Origin: Macrothele yani
Lineage: Eukaryota > Arthropoda > Arachnida > Araneae > Macrothelidae
Direction: 5' to 3'
Length of the DNA stretch: 64,000 bases
NCBI GenBank assembly: GCA_039090855.1
Contig: CM077005.1
Location: forward strand, 15,229,921 to 15,293,920
In this document: positions 11,010 to 22,710 of the stretch, one piece after another
Layout: every line of letters begins with the position of its first letter
Numbering within the stretch: the first letter of the stretch is position 1
Notes under the pieces: generated by a model
Seen by the model: the letters and a program-made list of their open reading frames with translations, nothing else
Told to the model about the DNA's origin: nothing
The model's database searches: none
Translations under genes and position numbers: made by a program

Positions 11010-11975
11010 CAATAATTGTTTATTTGTTTATTTATTGTAAGCACATCCCTACAGACGGTAAATCTAATTACAGGAATTGCTATATTTATATTTACAGTGA
11101 TAATTACCAAGTGATATTTACAATCTTGCAAAACATGCTCTATGAAAAAAATTATTACTTACATTAAAAATACCCAGACATTCTTCAAGTGAGTTCTGAA
11201 ACCTATACATTTAACATAACGGATAATTTTTTGCAGTATCAGTTCTGCAAAATGGCACTGCAAATAGTTCACATTTTGTCCTCGGTAAATATGGGACACG
11301 GAAACTTAATTGGTTTGCAATTTGAGTATCATCTATCTCTCCATTGATGATGCCGTACAGGAACTTCAGTTGGAGAGCCTTCCTTCTCGATTGCAGAGAG
11401 GCCATCTTGAAGAATATCAGAAGGTCAGCAGTCGAGATGTCCGCTATATAAACACCGGTGGATTTATAAAAAGGGTGTCGAAGAAACTTTTTCTGAATTT
11501 TCTCAATTTCATTTACTAGAGTTACTTGGCTAGGACTCCAAATGATCGCCGCATATTCCAGTGAGGATCTGACCGTAGTCTCAAAAATGCGAATAAGTGT
11601 CTGAGTATTCGAGTAATACTTGGAATGTCACATGATAAATCCAAGTTTTCTGTACGCTGTACGTACAATTCTTTGGATATGACTTTTAAAGTCCAAGTTC
11701 GAATCAAACGTGACTCCCAAGTCCTGGACTTCGTTTGTCCGGGTAAGAGTACAGTCGCCAGCTTTGCAGTCAAAAAGAATTGGTTTTCTTTTCAGCGAAA
11801 AAGAAACGACATGACACTTGGAAATGTTGAGATAGAGATGGTTTGATGCACACCATCTGAAGCAGGTTATTGACGTCAGTTTGAAGAGCAAGAAAGTCAT
11901 CAGGAGTATGTACATTGCGATAAAGCTTGAGATCATCAGCAAACAAGAGACATGGGTCATGTACAGTATAGGTAA
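11010..11975 (-). pseudogene. 5'-truncated LINE, reverse transcriptase 3' part (jockey/CR1-like)
   Basis: Reading the minus strand from 11975: LLFADDLKLYRNVHTPDD carries the FADD catalytic motif. After a frameshift come NHLYLNISKCHVVSFSLK and DLGVTFDSNLDFKSHIQR, the thumb-side blocks, then MASLQSRRKALQLKFLYG (ending near 11211). A tail of AATAAATAAACAAATAAAC-type repeats lies at 11013-11035. The 5' part is missing, as is usual for LINE copies. Jockey versus CR1 clade cannot be decided by eye. Confidence 0.8.
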
Positions 11976-12375
11976 ATATTTTTACTTAAGTACCGTACGT
12001 ATTAATTAATACACATGAGCACATAATTTGCCGTTTTAATCACAGAAATTAAAACTCTCCATGCTGAAATAACCTAAAGAAATCGTGAATGGTCAGTTGC
12101 TTCACACCTTTTAGTTTCATTTTTCGTATAGCGTTCCTTCTGCTGAATGTACATGAAAGAGAAAGTCTTCATTTCTACAACAAATTGATTCTAAAGTCTT
12201 CATTTTTACACCTGAGATGGTCCTTATAGGCAGGTTCACCTTTATTTTCATGTTCGTTACAACACAGTTCATTTATCGTTGGGTTAAAGGTAACGGGAGC
12301 AACAGTTTTTTGGCTACTACAGCCGAGTGCTCGCTACAACTGTGCTTGTTAAACGCGAATTTTACTTTATTTAAA
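11976..12375. other. No gene recognised
   Basis: AT-rich sequence between the LINE remnant and the Tc1 element; no motif noticed. Confidence 0.4.
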
Positions 12376-12436
12376 CACCGATATCCATTACATTGTGACA
12401 GTGGCGCACCCAGGAATTCCTATTGGAGTAGTCTAT

Positions 12437-15400
12437 CATCATCATCATCATTGTCAACCATTATCAATCCACTGCTGGACGAAGGTCTCCCCAAGTTTCC
12501 TCCACAACGGTCTGTCTTGTGCCAGTCTCCTCCATGTCACTCCCGCATACTTTCGAATTTCATCCACCCATCTTCCATGTGGTCTTCTTCTGGGTCTTTT
12601 CCTGTCCCTTGGAATCCAATCTAAAATTTCGGCTGTCCATCGATGGTCTGTTCTTCTGGCAGTATGTCCAGCCCATTGCCATTTCAGGGATTTAACTCTG
12701 ATCATGATGTCTTCCACTCTTGTCATTTTTCGGATCCACGAGTTCCTCTTCTTATCTCTCCTGGTTACACCAAGCATGCACCTCTCCATGCTGCTTTGAG
12801 TTGTTTGCAGCCTTTGTATGTCTCTTTTAGCTAAGATCCACGTCTCTGCACCATACGTAAGCACTGGAAGGATGCATTGATCAAACACTTTTCTTTTAAG
12901 ACATAATGGCATATTGCTCTTGAAAATTAAGCTGTTTCTTCCAAAAGCTCTCCAGGCAAGTTTTGTACGCCGATTAATTTCTTCACCAATGTGACCCTCA
13001 CTTGATATCTGCTGTCCAAGATAAACGTACGTGTCTGTTATCTCCAGCTTTTCTCCATCAATCGATAAATCTTCATTTCTTGTAAAAGCATTAAACATCA
13101 CTTTTGTCTTCTGAAAGTTCATTTTTAATCCCACTTCTTTACTCTTGTCAGCAAGTTCCTGGATCATACTCTGTAGCTCTGATAGGGTAGTTGCAAAAAT
13201 GACTATGTCATCAGCAAAACGAAGGTGGGTTAGATAATCTCCATTAATCTTTATCCCTTTGTTTTCCCAGTTCAGTGATTGAAAGACATTTTCCAATGTG
13301 GCATTAAAGAGCTTCGGAGATATGGTGTCACCTTGTCTCACTCCTTTTCCAATTTTTATGTGTGTTGTATTTTCAAACAGCCGAATCTTTGCACTTGCAT
13401 TTTCATAGATGTTATTAATAATATTAATGTATGCATCTTCAATACCGCAGGATTTCAGAGCCATTGCAACTGCTGATGGTTTCACCGAATCAAAGGCTTT
13501 TTCATAATCGATAAAAGCCATGCACAATGGAAGTTCATATTTCCTCGCTCTTTCAATTAGTTCTCTCAGTACGTGGATATGATCTATTGTGCTGTAGCCA
13601 CTCCTGAATCCAGCTTGTTCTCTCGGTTGAGCCATGTCCAGTGTCACCTTAAAGCGGTGTGAAAGAACTTTTAGTGAAGATTTTATAAACCACTGATAGG
13701 AGGCTGATAGGTCTGTAGTTTCTGAGATCCTCAATGTCACCTTTTTTATGTAGCAAGATCATTGTAGCGTTGTTCCAATCCTCAGGAATTTTCCCTTCGT
13801 TAAGGCATCGAGTGAAAATTTGGGCGAGTACTGTTTCGATTTCTCCACTTGCTTCTTGTATGATGTCTACAGTAATTCCATCTTCTCCTGGAGCTTTTCC
13901 CCGCTTCATGTTCTTGATTGCATGTGCAACTTCTGCTGGAAGGACTGGAAGAACTCTGGTACTGGTACCTTTCATGATGTCTGGAGTACATGTATCATCC
14001 CTTTCATATAGTTTGGAGTAGAAATCTTTCACTCTTGTCAAAATTTCGCCTCTATTTCTTGTTACAGAACCATCTTCTTTTCTCAGTGCCATAATCTGTT
14101 TTCTTCCCTTACTGAGATGTCCCTTTGCTATCTTTAGGCTTTGGTTGTTTTCAATTGCTTTCCTTACTAGTTCACAGTTGAATTTCCTTACGTCTTCGGT
14201 GATACTTTTTCGTACTGTCTTGCATAGCTCTATATATTCCACTTTGGAAGTCACATCTTCTTTAGTTGTCCTCATCTCTCTTCTTTTTGCATCAACATTT
14301 TGGTTTTTCCTGATAATTTGTTCACATGCAATTTGTTCTTAGACCCAGCTAATTTTGTTGCTGTTTCCATAAGAGCTATGGTTACTTTTCTGTTAACTTC
14401 AGAAATATTCACTTCTTCCGATGTTAGGCCTTCTAAAGCAGAGAATCTGTTCTTCAGTTCCAATTTGAAGGTATTATGGTGTTTTTTAAGGTTGGTTATG
14501 TCAATACATTTTGTTTGTCTTATGAGCTTGCTACGTTCGAGTTTAGTGTTGAGGTGCATCTTACATCTCACCAATCTATGGTCACTGCCTGTGTTGAACT
14601 TGTTTAGCACACTGCAGTCTTCTATGACGAATTTTTTGTTACACATAATAAAATCAATTTCACTTGTCATCCTATTTGGATGTCTCCATGTCCATTTCCT
14701 GTGTGGCTTTTTCTTGAAAAAGGAGTTCAAGATGAAAAACCCTTCTGCCTCTGCAAACTCTACGAGAGTATTTCCACGCTGGTTTCTGTTGCCGTGACCG
14801 AATTTACCTACTGAAGTTTCATTCTGTTGCCGTTGCCCTATTTTTGCATTGAAATCTCCCATAATTATCTTCAAGTGCTGCTTACCTTTATTATTTAGAT
14901 CACGAATTTCCTCATAAAATTCTTCAATTTCTTCTTCAGGATGACTTGTGGTGGGTGCATAAGTTTGAATAATCTGAGCCTGGTATCTTTTCGAGAGTTG
15001 GATAACAAGCCGTGCAGCTCTGTCAGAGGAACTTTCAACTTCTACAACTTTATCCTTCAGTTTCTTGTTTATTATAAATCCAACACCACTAGTTCTGCCA
15101 GTATCTGTCCCACGATAGTAGAAGAGATGTCCACTTTTCAGTTCAATGAGATCTTCTCCTTTTCTCCTTACCTCACTTAGCCCGACGATGTTCCACTTGA
15201 TCCTTTGTAGTTCCTCTTCCAATTCAAGAAGCCTTGAATCAGAAGATAGGGAGCGTCCGTTGTACGTAGCCAAGGTCAGCATCAGATGGCAGCCTAGTCC
15301 GGTCCTCCGGGGATTCTTAGCACCCTCTGCCTTCATGTCGCACTGGCCGCTGCCTTGGCCAGGTACATTCCAGCTGCCAGAGACTGAGAGCCAAGATTTA

Positions 15401-15623
15401 AGTTGTGGAGTCATTTTGGAGGGGTTTGGCCATAACTCACCACGCTGGCCAAGCGGGTTGGTGAGTGTGGGATAGCATTTCCTCTAATCCCGATGGTATA
15501 GTTATACCGCTACTGGCGGTCGTCAGAGCCCCTTTAGTGGGAACAGGATGTACCACGAGAAGGCGGGGTTGACATTTGTCAAGGAGAGGCTGTGATGTTA
15601 CGCATCACCTGACGTTACATCCC
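12437..15623 (-). mobile_element. RTE-clade LINE, near full length
   Basis: The 3.2-kb element has an (ATG)n 3' tail at its low-coordinate end and an imperfect 12-bp target duplication, GGAGTAGTCTAT (12425-12436) / GGAGTGGTCTAT (15624-15635). Length, single APE-RT reading frame and short trinucleotide tail all fit RTE. It is the innermost layer of the nest at 12376-17487, so it is the most recent of the three insertions. Confidence 0.9.
12454..15414 (-). pseudogene. RTE endonuclease/reverse transcriptase, two frameshifts
   Basis: Single open reading frame broken into three pieces (15414-14272, 14275-13649, 13740-12454). The N-terminal piece is an APE-type endonuclease: NGRSL, GLSEVRR, TYAPT, GDFNAKIG and SDHRLV mark its active-site blocks. 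The middle and last pieces are reverse transcriptase: GKAPGEDGI, NYRPISLLS, AFIDYEKAFDSV (first Asp), GVRQGDTISPKLF, and FADDIV (catalytic Asp pair). A C-terminal HTARRTDHRW...GRWVDEIR domain follows. The first break is a missing A in an A run near 14285; the second is an extra A in AAAA near 13673. Only two single-base changes disable an otherwise complete ~985-codon frame. Confidence 0.93.
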
Positions 15624-15689
15624 GGAGTGGTCTATATATATATATATATATATATAGTATACACAATATATATAAATATAGTATACACA

Positions 15690-16230
15690 ATGTGTGACGT
15701 TCGTAGGACGTACATTGCTCTTAATCTCTTTGGGGATTTGGGAAGAAGATACCATGTAATAGAAGACACTATGTAATTTTTTGAACATGTAAAACAATAT
15801 TTTTGAATGTTTAATTTGTGACGTACGTCGCTCTTAATCCCTTTGGGGCTTTGGGGAGAAGACACCCTGTAATGGAAGACTCTATGTCGGACACTGTCTA
15901 ATTTTTTGAACATGTTAAATGATATTTTTGAATGTTTAATTTGTGCCGTACGTCGCTCTTAATCTCTTTGAGGCTATGCGGAGAAGACACCCTGTAATAG
16001 AAGACTCTATGTCGGACACTATGTAATTTTTTGAACATGTTAAATAATATTTTTGAATGTTTAATTTGTAACGTACGTCGCTCTTTATCTCTTTCGGGCT
16101 TTGGGAAGAAGACACCCTGTAATAGAAGACTCTATGTCGGACACTGTGTAATTTTTTGAACAAGTTAAATAATATTTTTTAATGTTTAATTTGTGACGTA
16201 CGTTGCTCTTAATCTCCTTGGAGGGGCTTA
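15690..16230 (-). repeat. Family B internal satellite, about four ~125-bp units
   Basis: AATGTTTAATTTGTGACGTACG-like blocks recur about every 120-127 bp, each with CTCTTAATCTCTTTGGGGCT and a GAAGACACCCTGTAATAGAA segment. The units contain the palindrome GACGTACGTC or close variants. This is the inverted orientation of the array at 40160-43990. Confidence 0.9.
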
Positions 16231-16394
16231 AGCCCCAAAGCCCCCTCCGTGGGTGAGCCAATGCATTGTGACCACCCACAGCCTATAGAAATGAGAGCGC
16301 CTGGAGATCGAACGGTGGCGCAGGTGAAGTTCACAGAGCAGTATATATACAACACGAGGACCGGCTTTCGGTTAGTAGAGTATTGGGAGTCAGA

Positions 16395-17423
16395 ATGGGA
16401 AAAGCTGCCGATTTGTCGGAGTTTGATAAAGAACAAATTGTGATAGCACGGCGCCTCGAAACTACGATCTCGGAAACGGCGCTGCTTATGGGTTGTTCAG
16501 GTGTCGCTGTAGTGAGTACGTATCAAAAGTGGTGCACAGATTGCCAAAAGACAAGCCGACGTCCACCCATGTGTCGTCCGCAGCTCACTGATACCAGAGG
16601 GGAAGTGGAGACTGTCGCGCATTGTTAACAGCGACCGCAGGGCCACAGTGCTACAAATCACCCGCAGTTACAACAACGGTGATCAGGGCAATGTGTCACA
16701 GCACACAGTTCATCGCAGCCTTCTGCGCATGGGCCTGCGTAGTCGAAGACCCAGCCGGGTATTCGTGCTCACTGCACGTCATCGCCAACAGCTCATGAAA
16801 TGGGCCTAAGATCATCGAGATTGGACGGCGGATGATTGGAAGAAAGTGGCCTTGCCTGACGCATCAAGATTTCTGGTGCATCACGTAGACGGCTGTGCGC
16901 GGATACGACGATTACCAACGGAGGCTATGGCACATAGATGCCCTGTTGGCCGAAAACAGGCCGGCGGCGGTGTTGTGCCGCGGGCGAAGTTTTTTTTTTT
17001 TTTTTTTTTTTTTTTGACACTTTAGGCCCTATTATTCCAATAGCACAATCCCTGACAGTTGTCAGGTATCTGAACATCGTTGCAGACCAAGTTCATCCAT
17101 TCATGGCAACTGCGTTCCCTGCTGGTGATGGCCATTACCAACTGGATAATGCGCCATGCCACACTGCCAGAATCGTCAAGGAGTGGTTCGAGGAACATGC
17201 TGGTGGCTTTCTGTTAATGTTCAGGCCTCCAAATTCACCTGATATGAACCCAATCGAACATTTGTGGTTCGACCTGGAAAAGCTGGCTCGTGCTAAATCA
17301 CCACCACCCCGAAATGTACGGGAACTGGAGGACCTGCTGTTGACATTATGGTACCAGATACCCCAGGATACCTATCGCCATCTCATCGAATCGATGTCAC
17401 GCCGAGTAGCCTCTGTTTTGTGA
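16395..17423 (+). pseudogene. Tc1-like transposase (DD36E), broken
   Basis: Starts [15 protein letters not shown] with a helix-turn-helix ([19 protein letters not shown]). A frameshift occurs near 16600, a stop near 16807, and a 28-base T run (16989-17016) lies within the catalytic domain. After it comes YQLDNAPCHTARIVKEWFEE and NSPDMNPIEHLW, the second and third catalytic residues with 36 residues between Asp and Glu. The first Asp survives (ALPDASRF). It ends ESMSRRVASVL. DNA-cutting activity is lost. Confidence 0.9.
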
Positions 17424-17489
17424 GCTAAAAGGGGGCCCTAAATTTTATTGATAGCTTAGGTGGTCATAATGTAATTACTCATCGGTGTA

Positions 17490-18100
17490 TGTAAAAAGGG
17501 TTTTTGATTGTCTTTGTATTTATATATTAATTGCAACTCTAACTAAGCCAATTAATTTTTAATATAATTTTGTATGCTTTTCAAATATCCCAAAGAAATT
17601 TAAAAGTCATGAAGTATTTTTAAGTATTATTTTTTACCCACAGTACCACATTTTGGAAGAAAGGTATACTCCGAAACTACTGAACCAGGCACCTTTAAAC
17701 TTTTCCATGTGTCATTTTTTATCGTAAGAGATTCATTGAAATAACACGATTTTTTTTAAATTTTAAAACTTTCATGACAACAAAAATTCTAAATTGCTTT
17801 TTGTACATGTTTTTTACGAAGTGATTATATTTTACAAACCACTAAATGAAGTACGTTGTAAACATCTTAGCTTAGACGTGTATGTAAAGGTACTGATAGA
17901 ACCATTCAAAGTTTTTATTTGGATGACTTAAGAAGATTGCGAAAATGCACTTTCAAATTCGATGAGATAGAAACCGATTATTGAGAGAGAAAATTTAACA
18001 TTTTTTTTTTCGTTAACTAATATTGTTTAAAAAATAATGATTTTTTTTTTTTTTTTTTGCGTGAAAAAATTTATAAATCTTCGTAAGAAACCTGACAGAC
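17490..18100. other. No gene recognised
   Basis: AT-rich; T runs near 18001 and 18042-18058. Nothing identified. Confidence 0.4.
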
Positions 18101-18109
18101 GCAAGCTTT

Positions 18110-18700
18110 CTTCACTGAAATTTGATCTAACAAAAGATGTAAGAGCAAGAAAAAGAAATTTTTCCGCTGACCTCTTGGCAAGTCCGGCACAAGACAGTAA
18201 GTAAGTATCATCCTTGATCAAATGATCATATGTAGAGGATTTTACGAAGGGAATGTCTGACCCCAGGTCTTAAACAATCCTTGGAAATAGGAAGCTAGGA
18301 GATTTGGGCTAGAGTGCCCGATAGGAAAGTGACACGGAAGCGAAGTAGAAAGGGGGAGGAAGACGCCCTTATTTATTACCGGGGTGCCATTAACCGGGGT
18401 CCGACGGCTTAACGTGCCCATCCGATGCACGGCGGATATTTAGTGGATACCGTACCCGCCTGGGATGGAACCTGAGGTCCTTTCGGTGGAGGTCACCAAC
18501 GTTGCCCACTAGGCCACCCGCGGCCAAGTATCATCCTAATCTATGGGAACGCTTTTTATAACGCAACTCTCGTAAAATTTGATCTAACTAAAGATGTAAA
18601 AGCAAGAAAAATTTTTTTTCCGCTGACCTCTTGGCAGGTCCGGCTCAAGCCAGTAAGTAAGTATCATCCTCATCTATGCGGGAACGATTTACACTATAAC
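18110..18700. repeat. 134-bp tandem duplication split by a SINE
   Basis: TTTGATCTAAC...CCGCTGACCTCTTGGCA...AGTAAGTAAGTATCATCC occurs at 18121-18214 and again at 18578-18673. Subtracting the SINE and its target repeat leaves a 134-bp period. Only the first unit carries the SINE, so the duplication came first. Confidence 0.85.
18215..18525 (-). mobile_element. SINE-B (tRNA-derived)
   Basis: Minus-strand head GGCCGCGGGTGGCCTAGTGG contains the A box TGGCCTAGTGG. A B-box-like GGTTCCATCCCAG lies about 55 bp on. The body ends with AAATCCTCTACATATGATCA. Target duplication AAGTATCATCCT is exact (18203-18214, 18526-18537). Two other copies are at 33910-34214 and 47983-48291. Confidence 0.9.
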
Positions 18701-18889
18701 TGTTATGGAATTATTAAAGGAAGCATTTCATTAAAATCATAACGAATATCAAAGAAAATATGATTCATAAGAAAATCGCAGCCCTGTCTATCGCCTATCC
18801 CTAGCAGCGTGGGGTCTTACGGTATGACACTGTTGCTGATTATGCCTTTTTCAGTCATTATAAATACAGGTATTCAAAGTAGTTCGTAC

Positions 18890-19270
18890 GGTTTTACAAT
18901 GCTTGTGGGAATCATTTGCTTAGCTTCATGATTTTCCCAGTTGATGCGAGTGTAAAAAATTTGTTTCACCACTCATGGTAAACATTTGTGAAACTTCTTA
19001 ACATGTTAATCTAGAATTATTTTTCACAGCGGCATGTGATTCTTCGTTATCAATAATGGAGGGTCTTCCTGAAAGTGGTGCATCTTCAAGTGATTCATCA
19101 CCAGAAACAATTTTTTCAAATAATTTCCGCGCAGTACGTTTTGCTACCGAGTCTTTTCCAAATGCCACACATATCTTACGGGATGCTTTTTGAAGCCTTC
19201 GAACCGAGTCCGAATTAGTAAAGCAAGCACGCCCGAATTAAATCAGGTTCAAATGGCATTTTAAAAGGAT
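18890..19270 (-). pseudogene. mariner transposase N-terminal fragment
   Basis: The minus strand from about 19260 encodes MPFEPDLIRACLLY, then after disruption SRKICVAFGKDSVAKRTARK and LEDAPLSGRPSIID. This is the paired helix-turn-helix DNA-binding region and the GRPS linker of mariner transposases. Stops and frameshifts are present and the catalytic domain is absent. Confidence 0.75.
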
Positions 19271-20610
19271 TCAAAGTCACGTAAAAAGGGTACACACCAA
19301 GTTAGATAGCACAGATTGACTGACGCGCATCTGTGCCTTGTGACACACATAAAAAATTGCGCTGTGCAAAAGACTACAAAAACACACAAAATAAAACGTC
19401 ACTGCAGCGAACTCTACCGAAAACCGGACGAATTTTTTTCTTGGTTACAATACAATCATTGCAGACGGTCTCACAATCATTACTCTGATTGCCGTTTGTG
19501 AATGACATATTTTTTCAATGCAATGTGTTTTAAATGCACGACGTGAGGGCAATATATTCTATTTAGCTGATGCCAATCCTGAACTTTCAAACAAGCCATA
19601 TATTTCCCCTGCAGAGAGATGGTTCACGCAGTTAACAAGTGAAAGATATGAATGCTAGGAAGACTCCAACTGGGAACACTGGAGAAAGCTGTTTGTCGCT
19701 GCAAATCAGATCACCAGACCGAGAAGAATTATCGTGAAAAATTGAGCGTCATGCAGTGTCCCTGCGCAACAATGATCCTTCTGGTCAATTTTTGAAAAGG
19801 ACCTCGGTTAGCGAGCGAGTCTAATGAGCTGAGAAGAGAGCTAAGAGGCCTGCCTGCATGCAGCGAGTCCCACTCGTTCACTGACAGATGGTTTATGGGG
19901 GTGAGTCCCGTAAACACAAACAAATAAAAGTAAACAGCGAACCAACCTGCTTACTGCACTTACGCTCTACAATCGTACGATCTACGGTATCCCTAACAAA
20001 AGTGGACTAAGGGTGGGATGATGGGAGGTGAGGGGGGGGGGGATATCTCCTACGAGATGAACGGTGAGGAATGAGAACAGCGACTGTCTGTCTGTGTGCT
20101 GTTTGCACTGGTTGTATTATGGAGGAACTGGAGATTTTTGTTTATGCCAATGGTTGTGAGCTAGAGTTCATTTTAAACGATGGCACGCGACTGGATGGAT
20201 GTTGCAGAAGACAGATTACGATCCCCCTTCTCTTCCCCCGTTCGCGTGGCTCGCACAGCAGTAAACAAGACGGGGAAAATACTCTTGAAGAGCGTCGAGA
20301 AGCGGGTGGGTGGTGAACTGGAGTGACCGGTGTGCTGAGAAGCAATGCAACAAACACCCTTTATCTGGAATTGCATGCAGCGGCAGATGTTTTTAGATTG
20401 AAACCCGCTTGGATAACGGGTATGGACCAGAGATACGTCATAACCCTCCCACGCCAACAAACAACCGTTAGAAAAAGAAAAAAGAAAAAAAAAGCTCCTA
20501 GCGTCTTGCAGGAGGGTACAACATAAAGACCGAATGTAAATAGAGACTTTACAGGTACCAATTCGTTAGTAAATAGCGCAAAGTTGCAACTTGGCGCAGG
20601 GCCGGTGAGC
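19271..20610. other. No supported gene
   Basis: Includes an open frame at 20071-20316 whose internal start at 20119 gives MEELEIFVYANGCELEFILN. No family motif was recognised and no splice context is clear, so it is not called a gene. G run at 20032-20041. Confidence 0.3.
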
Positions 20611-20614
20611 AAGA

Positions 20615-20965
20615 AGACATCGAGACGACTTATCTAAAATAGCATCGAGACGTCTTCTCTAGAATAACATTGACACGCCTTCTTTAGAAAAGCATCGAGA
20701 CGAAAGGCATCAAGACGCCTTTTTACAACAGCATCGAGACGCCTTCTCTAGAATAGCATCGAGACGAAAGGCATCGAGACGCCTTCTGTAGAATAGCATT
20801 GAGACGACTTCTGTAGAATAGCATTGAGACGCCTTCTCTAGAATAGCATCGAGACGAAAGGAATCGAGACGCCTTCTCTAGAATTGCATCAAGACGCCTT
20901 CTCTAGAACAGCATCAAGACGCCTTCTCTAGAATAACATCGAGACGCCTTTCTAGAATAGCGTTG
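20615..20965. repeat. Minisatellite, ~25-27-bp units
   Basis: About fourteen units of the form TAGCATCGAGACGCCTTCTC, several with an added GCATCGAGACGAAAG segment. Units vary at one or two bases. No coding sense is evident. Confidence 0.95.
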
Positions 20966-21059
20966 CCTTTGACAACGTTATCACTGAGCCAGGAAATCTT
21001 AGAGACTGAACTCACGTTCAAGTAAAACTATTCTTGCGATAATGAATTTCTTTCTCTTT

Positions 21060-21190
21060 TTTTTTTTTTCATTAATGCGAGTGATTTAGTTAATTTATTT
21101 TCTATTGGAGCTTATTGTTAGTTTTTTTAAATACGTTTGTAATAATTTTATTTTTACTATAGGAGGACTTACCAAAAATTATGTTTTTTT
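21060..21190 (+). repeat. Family E dispersed repeat, end fragment
   Basis: CATTAATGCGAGTGATTTAG, then TTTTCTATTGGAGCTTATTG and AGGAGGACTTACCA. The same series occurs at 37993-38115 and 53000-53105, and inverted near 44575-44625. Confidence 0.7.
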
Positions 21191-21212
21191 TCCAACGTAA
21201 TATTGTTAATCG

Positions 21213-21420
21213 ATGAGTGAAATACGGGATTCTGCCACTATACAATACAAATTTGGAAGATGCGAATCCGTTTATTGGTGTAAATATGACACGGAAGTTA
21301 AGTCTTATATCCAAAAACTTGAAAATTTCGTCGTCCTGGAGTGGGAATCGAATCCGCGTCTCCCGGCTACCGCCCGAGTATGCTAACCACTGCATCACCC
21401 AGAACGACCAAGTTTCAAGT
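21213..21420 (-). mobile_element. SINE-C (tRNA-derived), minus copy
   Basis: Minus-strand head GGTCGTTCTGGGTGATGCAG, with A box TGATGCAGTGG and B box GATTCGATTCC. The body contains GACGACGAAATTTTCAAG and CACCAATAAACGGATTCGCA. It is head-to-head with the plus-strand copy at 21713-21890. Confidence 0.85.
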
Positions 21421-21535
21421 TTCTGATAAATTAGAATATAACCATCACAGGTTCGCTAGTCGAAGCAACCTGAACTCATATATAACGAATCTGGAGGTTT
21501 TGGAGTTCATTCCTGTGTTTGCCCAGAGGCGCAGA

Positions 21536-21690
21536 ATATCAATGAATGAAATACGGGATTACACCACTCTACAATACAAATCTGGAAGATGTGAATCTGT
21601 TCATTAGTGTAAACATGACCTGAATGATAAATCAGATAATATCCGGACTCTTGAATATATTCAAGTTTCCAGATATTAAGAAAAACCAAG
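21536..21690 (-). mobile_element. SINE-C 3' part without head
   Basis: The body segment (AATACAAATCTGGAAGATGT and TTCATTAGTGTAAACATGAC) matches the neighbouring SINE-C copies, but the tRNA-like head is missing. Truncation from the 5' end is the usual fate of SINE copies. Confidence 0.7.
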
Positions 21691-21712
21691 TCAAATTAAT
21701 CGGAAACTTGAA

Positions 21713-21890
21713 ACTTGGTCGTTCTGGGTAGTGTAGTGGTTAGCATACTCGGGCACTATCGGGAGGACGCGGGTTCGAATCCCGCTCCAGGACAGCGAAA
21801 TTTTCAAGTTTTCGGGATATTTTCTTATCGTTCAAGTCATGTTTACACCAATAAACGGATTCACATCTTCCAAATTTGTATTGATATCGT
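21713..21890 (+). mobile_element. SINE-C, plus copy
   Basis: Head GGTCGTTCTGGGTAGTGTAG with A box TAGTGTAGTGG and B box GGTTCGAATCC. The body is ACACCAATAAACGGATTCAC and CATCTTCCAAATTTGTATTG. Together with 21213-21420 it forms a widely spaced inverted repeat. Confidence 0.85.
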
Positions 21891-22163
21891 TAACTTGGTT
21901 TATTCTTCCAGGTTAACGTTGTAAATAACGTAAATAACGATCACAGTGCTACGTGGGTTGATGATAAGAATAATAGACTCTTTCATCTCGGAGTTCGTAG
22001 TTAGAGTTCGGCACGCTAACATTAATATGAAGGAAACAATTGAAGAACTAATAATAATAAGCAGGACGCTACACTATTTTATGAAATACTTCTGCATCTT
22101 TTAAAACGACTTATTTCTCTTATTTATTCGGCGAAGGCTTAAGCTCTCTTTACTCTGCTTATT

Positions 22164-22394
22164 TTATTTATTTTTTTTTTTTTTTTTTTTTTTTTGAGGT
22201 TTAACGACCACCGTGAGCAACTTAATGGGCTATAAGCAGTCGCCCGTCCCTAATTTAGGGTCACTGGTTCCAGGGAAGGGAGAGAGCCATTGCCGTAAGA
22301 CAAACACAACATCCATGCCTCACCGGGATTCGAACCCGGACCCCGTTCGGACGAATGATCAGAGGCCATCGCTTAGACCACTGCGCCACCGGGC
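22164..22394 (-). mobile_element. SINE-A
   Basis: Head on the minus strand with TGGCGCAGTGG and GGTTCGAATCC; the tail is a ~25-base T run on the plus strand (poly-A on the transcript strand). Target duplication TTACTCTGCTTATT is exact (22150-22163, 22395-22408). The body is nearly identical to the copy at 7528-7747. Confidence 0.95.
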
Positions 22395-22710
22395 TTACTC
22401 TGCTTATTACCAGCAATATAAGATATTGTTAACTTGGTTTGTTCTTCCAGGTTAACGTAGTAAATTAAGAATAATAGATAGATGGCTTATTATCTTGTTG
22501 GTGAATTACGATGATCAGTGCTACGTAACTGATGATAGAAATGACAGACACTTTCACCTCGGGGTTCGTCGTTAGAGCTCTGCACGCAAACACCAATGTG
22601 ATGGAAACGACAGAAGAGCTAAATATTGTAAGGAGGACGCTACACTATTTCATGAAATACTTCTGTACCTTATGAAAACGATTTTTTCACTTATGCGAAA
22701 GTTGTCCTAA

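Larger units (their letters stand above)
12399..16263 (-). mobile_element. hAT-like satellite-bearing element (family B), middle layer
   Basis: The left end is CAGTGGCGCACCCAGGAATT. The right end read on the minus strand is CATTGGCTCACCCACGGAGG. CATTGTGA is duplicated exactly on both sides (12391-12398, 16264-16271), an 8-bp duplication typical of hAT. The interior is a ~125-bp tandem array (15690-16230) and an RTE LINE inserted near the left end. No transposase of its own is seen, so it is non-autonomous. The second copy is at 40154-44134 with the same ends and another 8-bp duplication. Confidence 0.85.
12376..17487 (+). mobile_element. Tc1-like element, outer layer of a three-level nest
   Basis: The left end CACCGATATCCATTACATTG and the right end, read on the minus strand, CACCGATGAGTAATTACATT are matching inverted repeats. 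TA follows the right end (17488-17489); the left flank is AA, a one-base change. Removing the 3.9-kb insertion at 12399-16271 leaves about 1.24 kb, a normal Tc1 length. The transposase relic runs rightwards at 16395-17423. A 5' fragment of the same family lies at 38338-38562. Confidence 0.85.

Noticed and set aside
14272..14278. Programmed frameshift (ATGA overlap) between RTE frames
   Set aside because: A single missing A in an A run explains it, and a second random frameshift occurs downstream; RTE elements normally have one frame.
20071..20316. 81-codon open frame including MEELEIFVYANG
   Set aside because: No family recognised and no splice or promoter support; kept only as a note.
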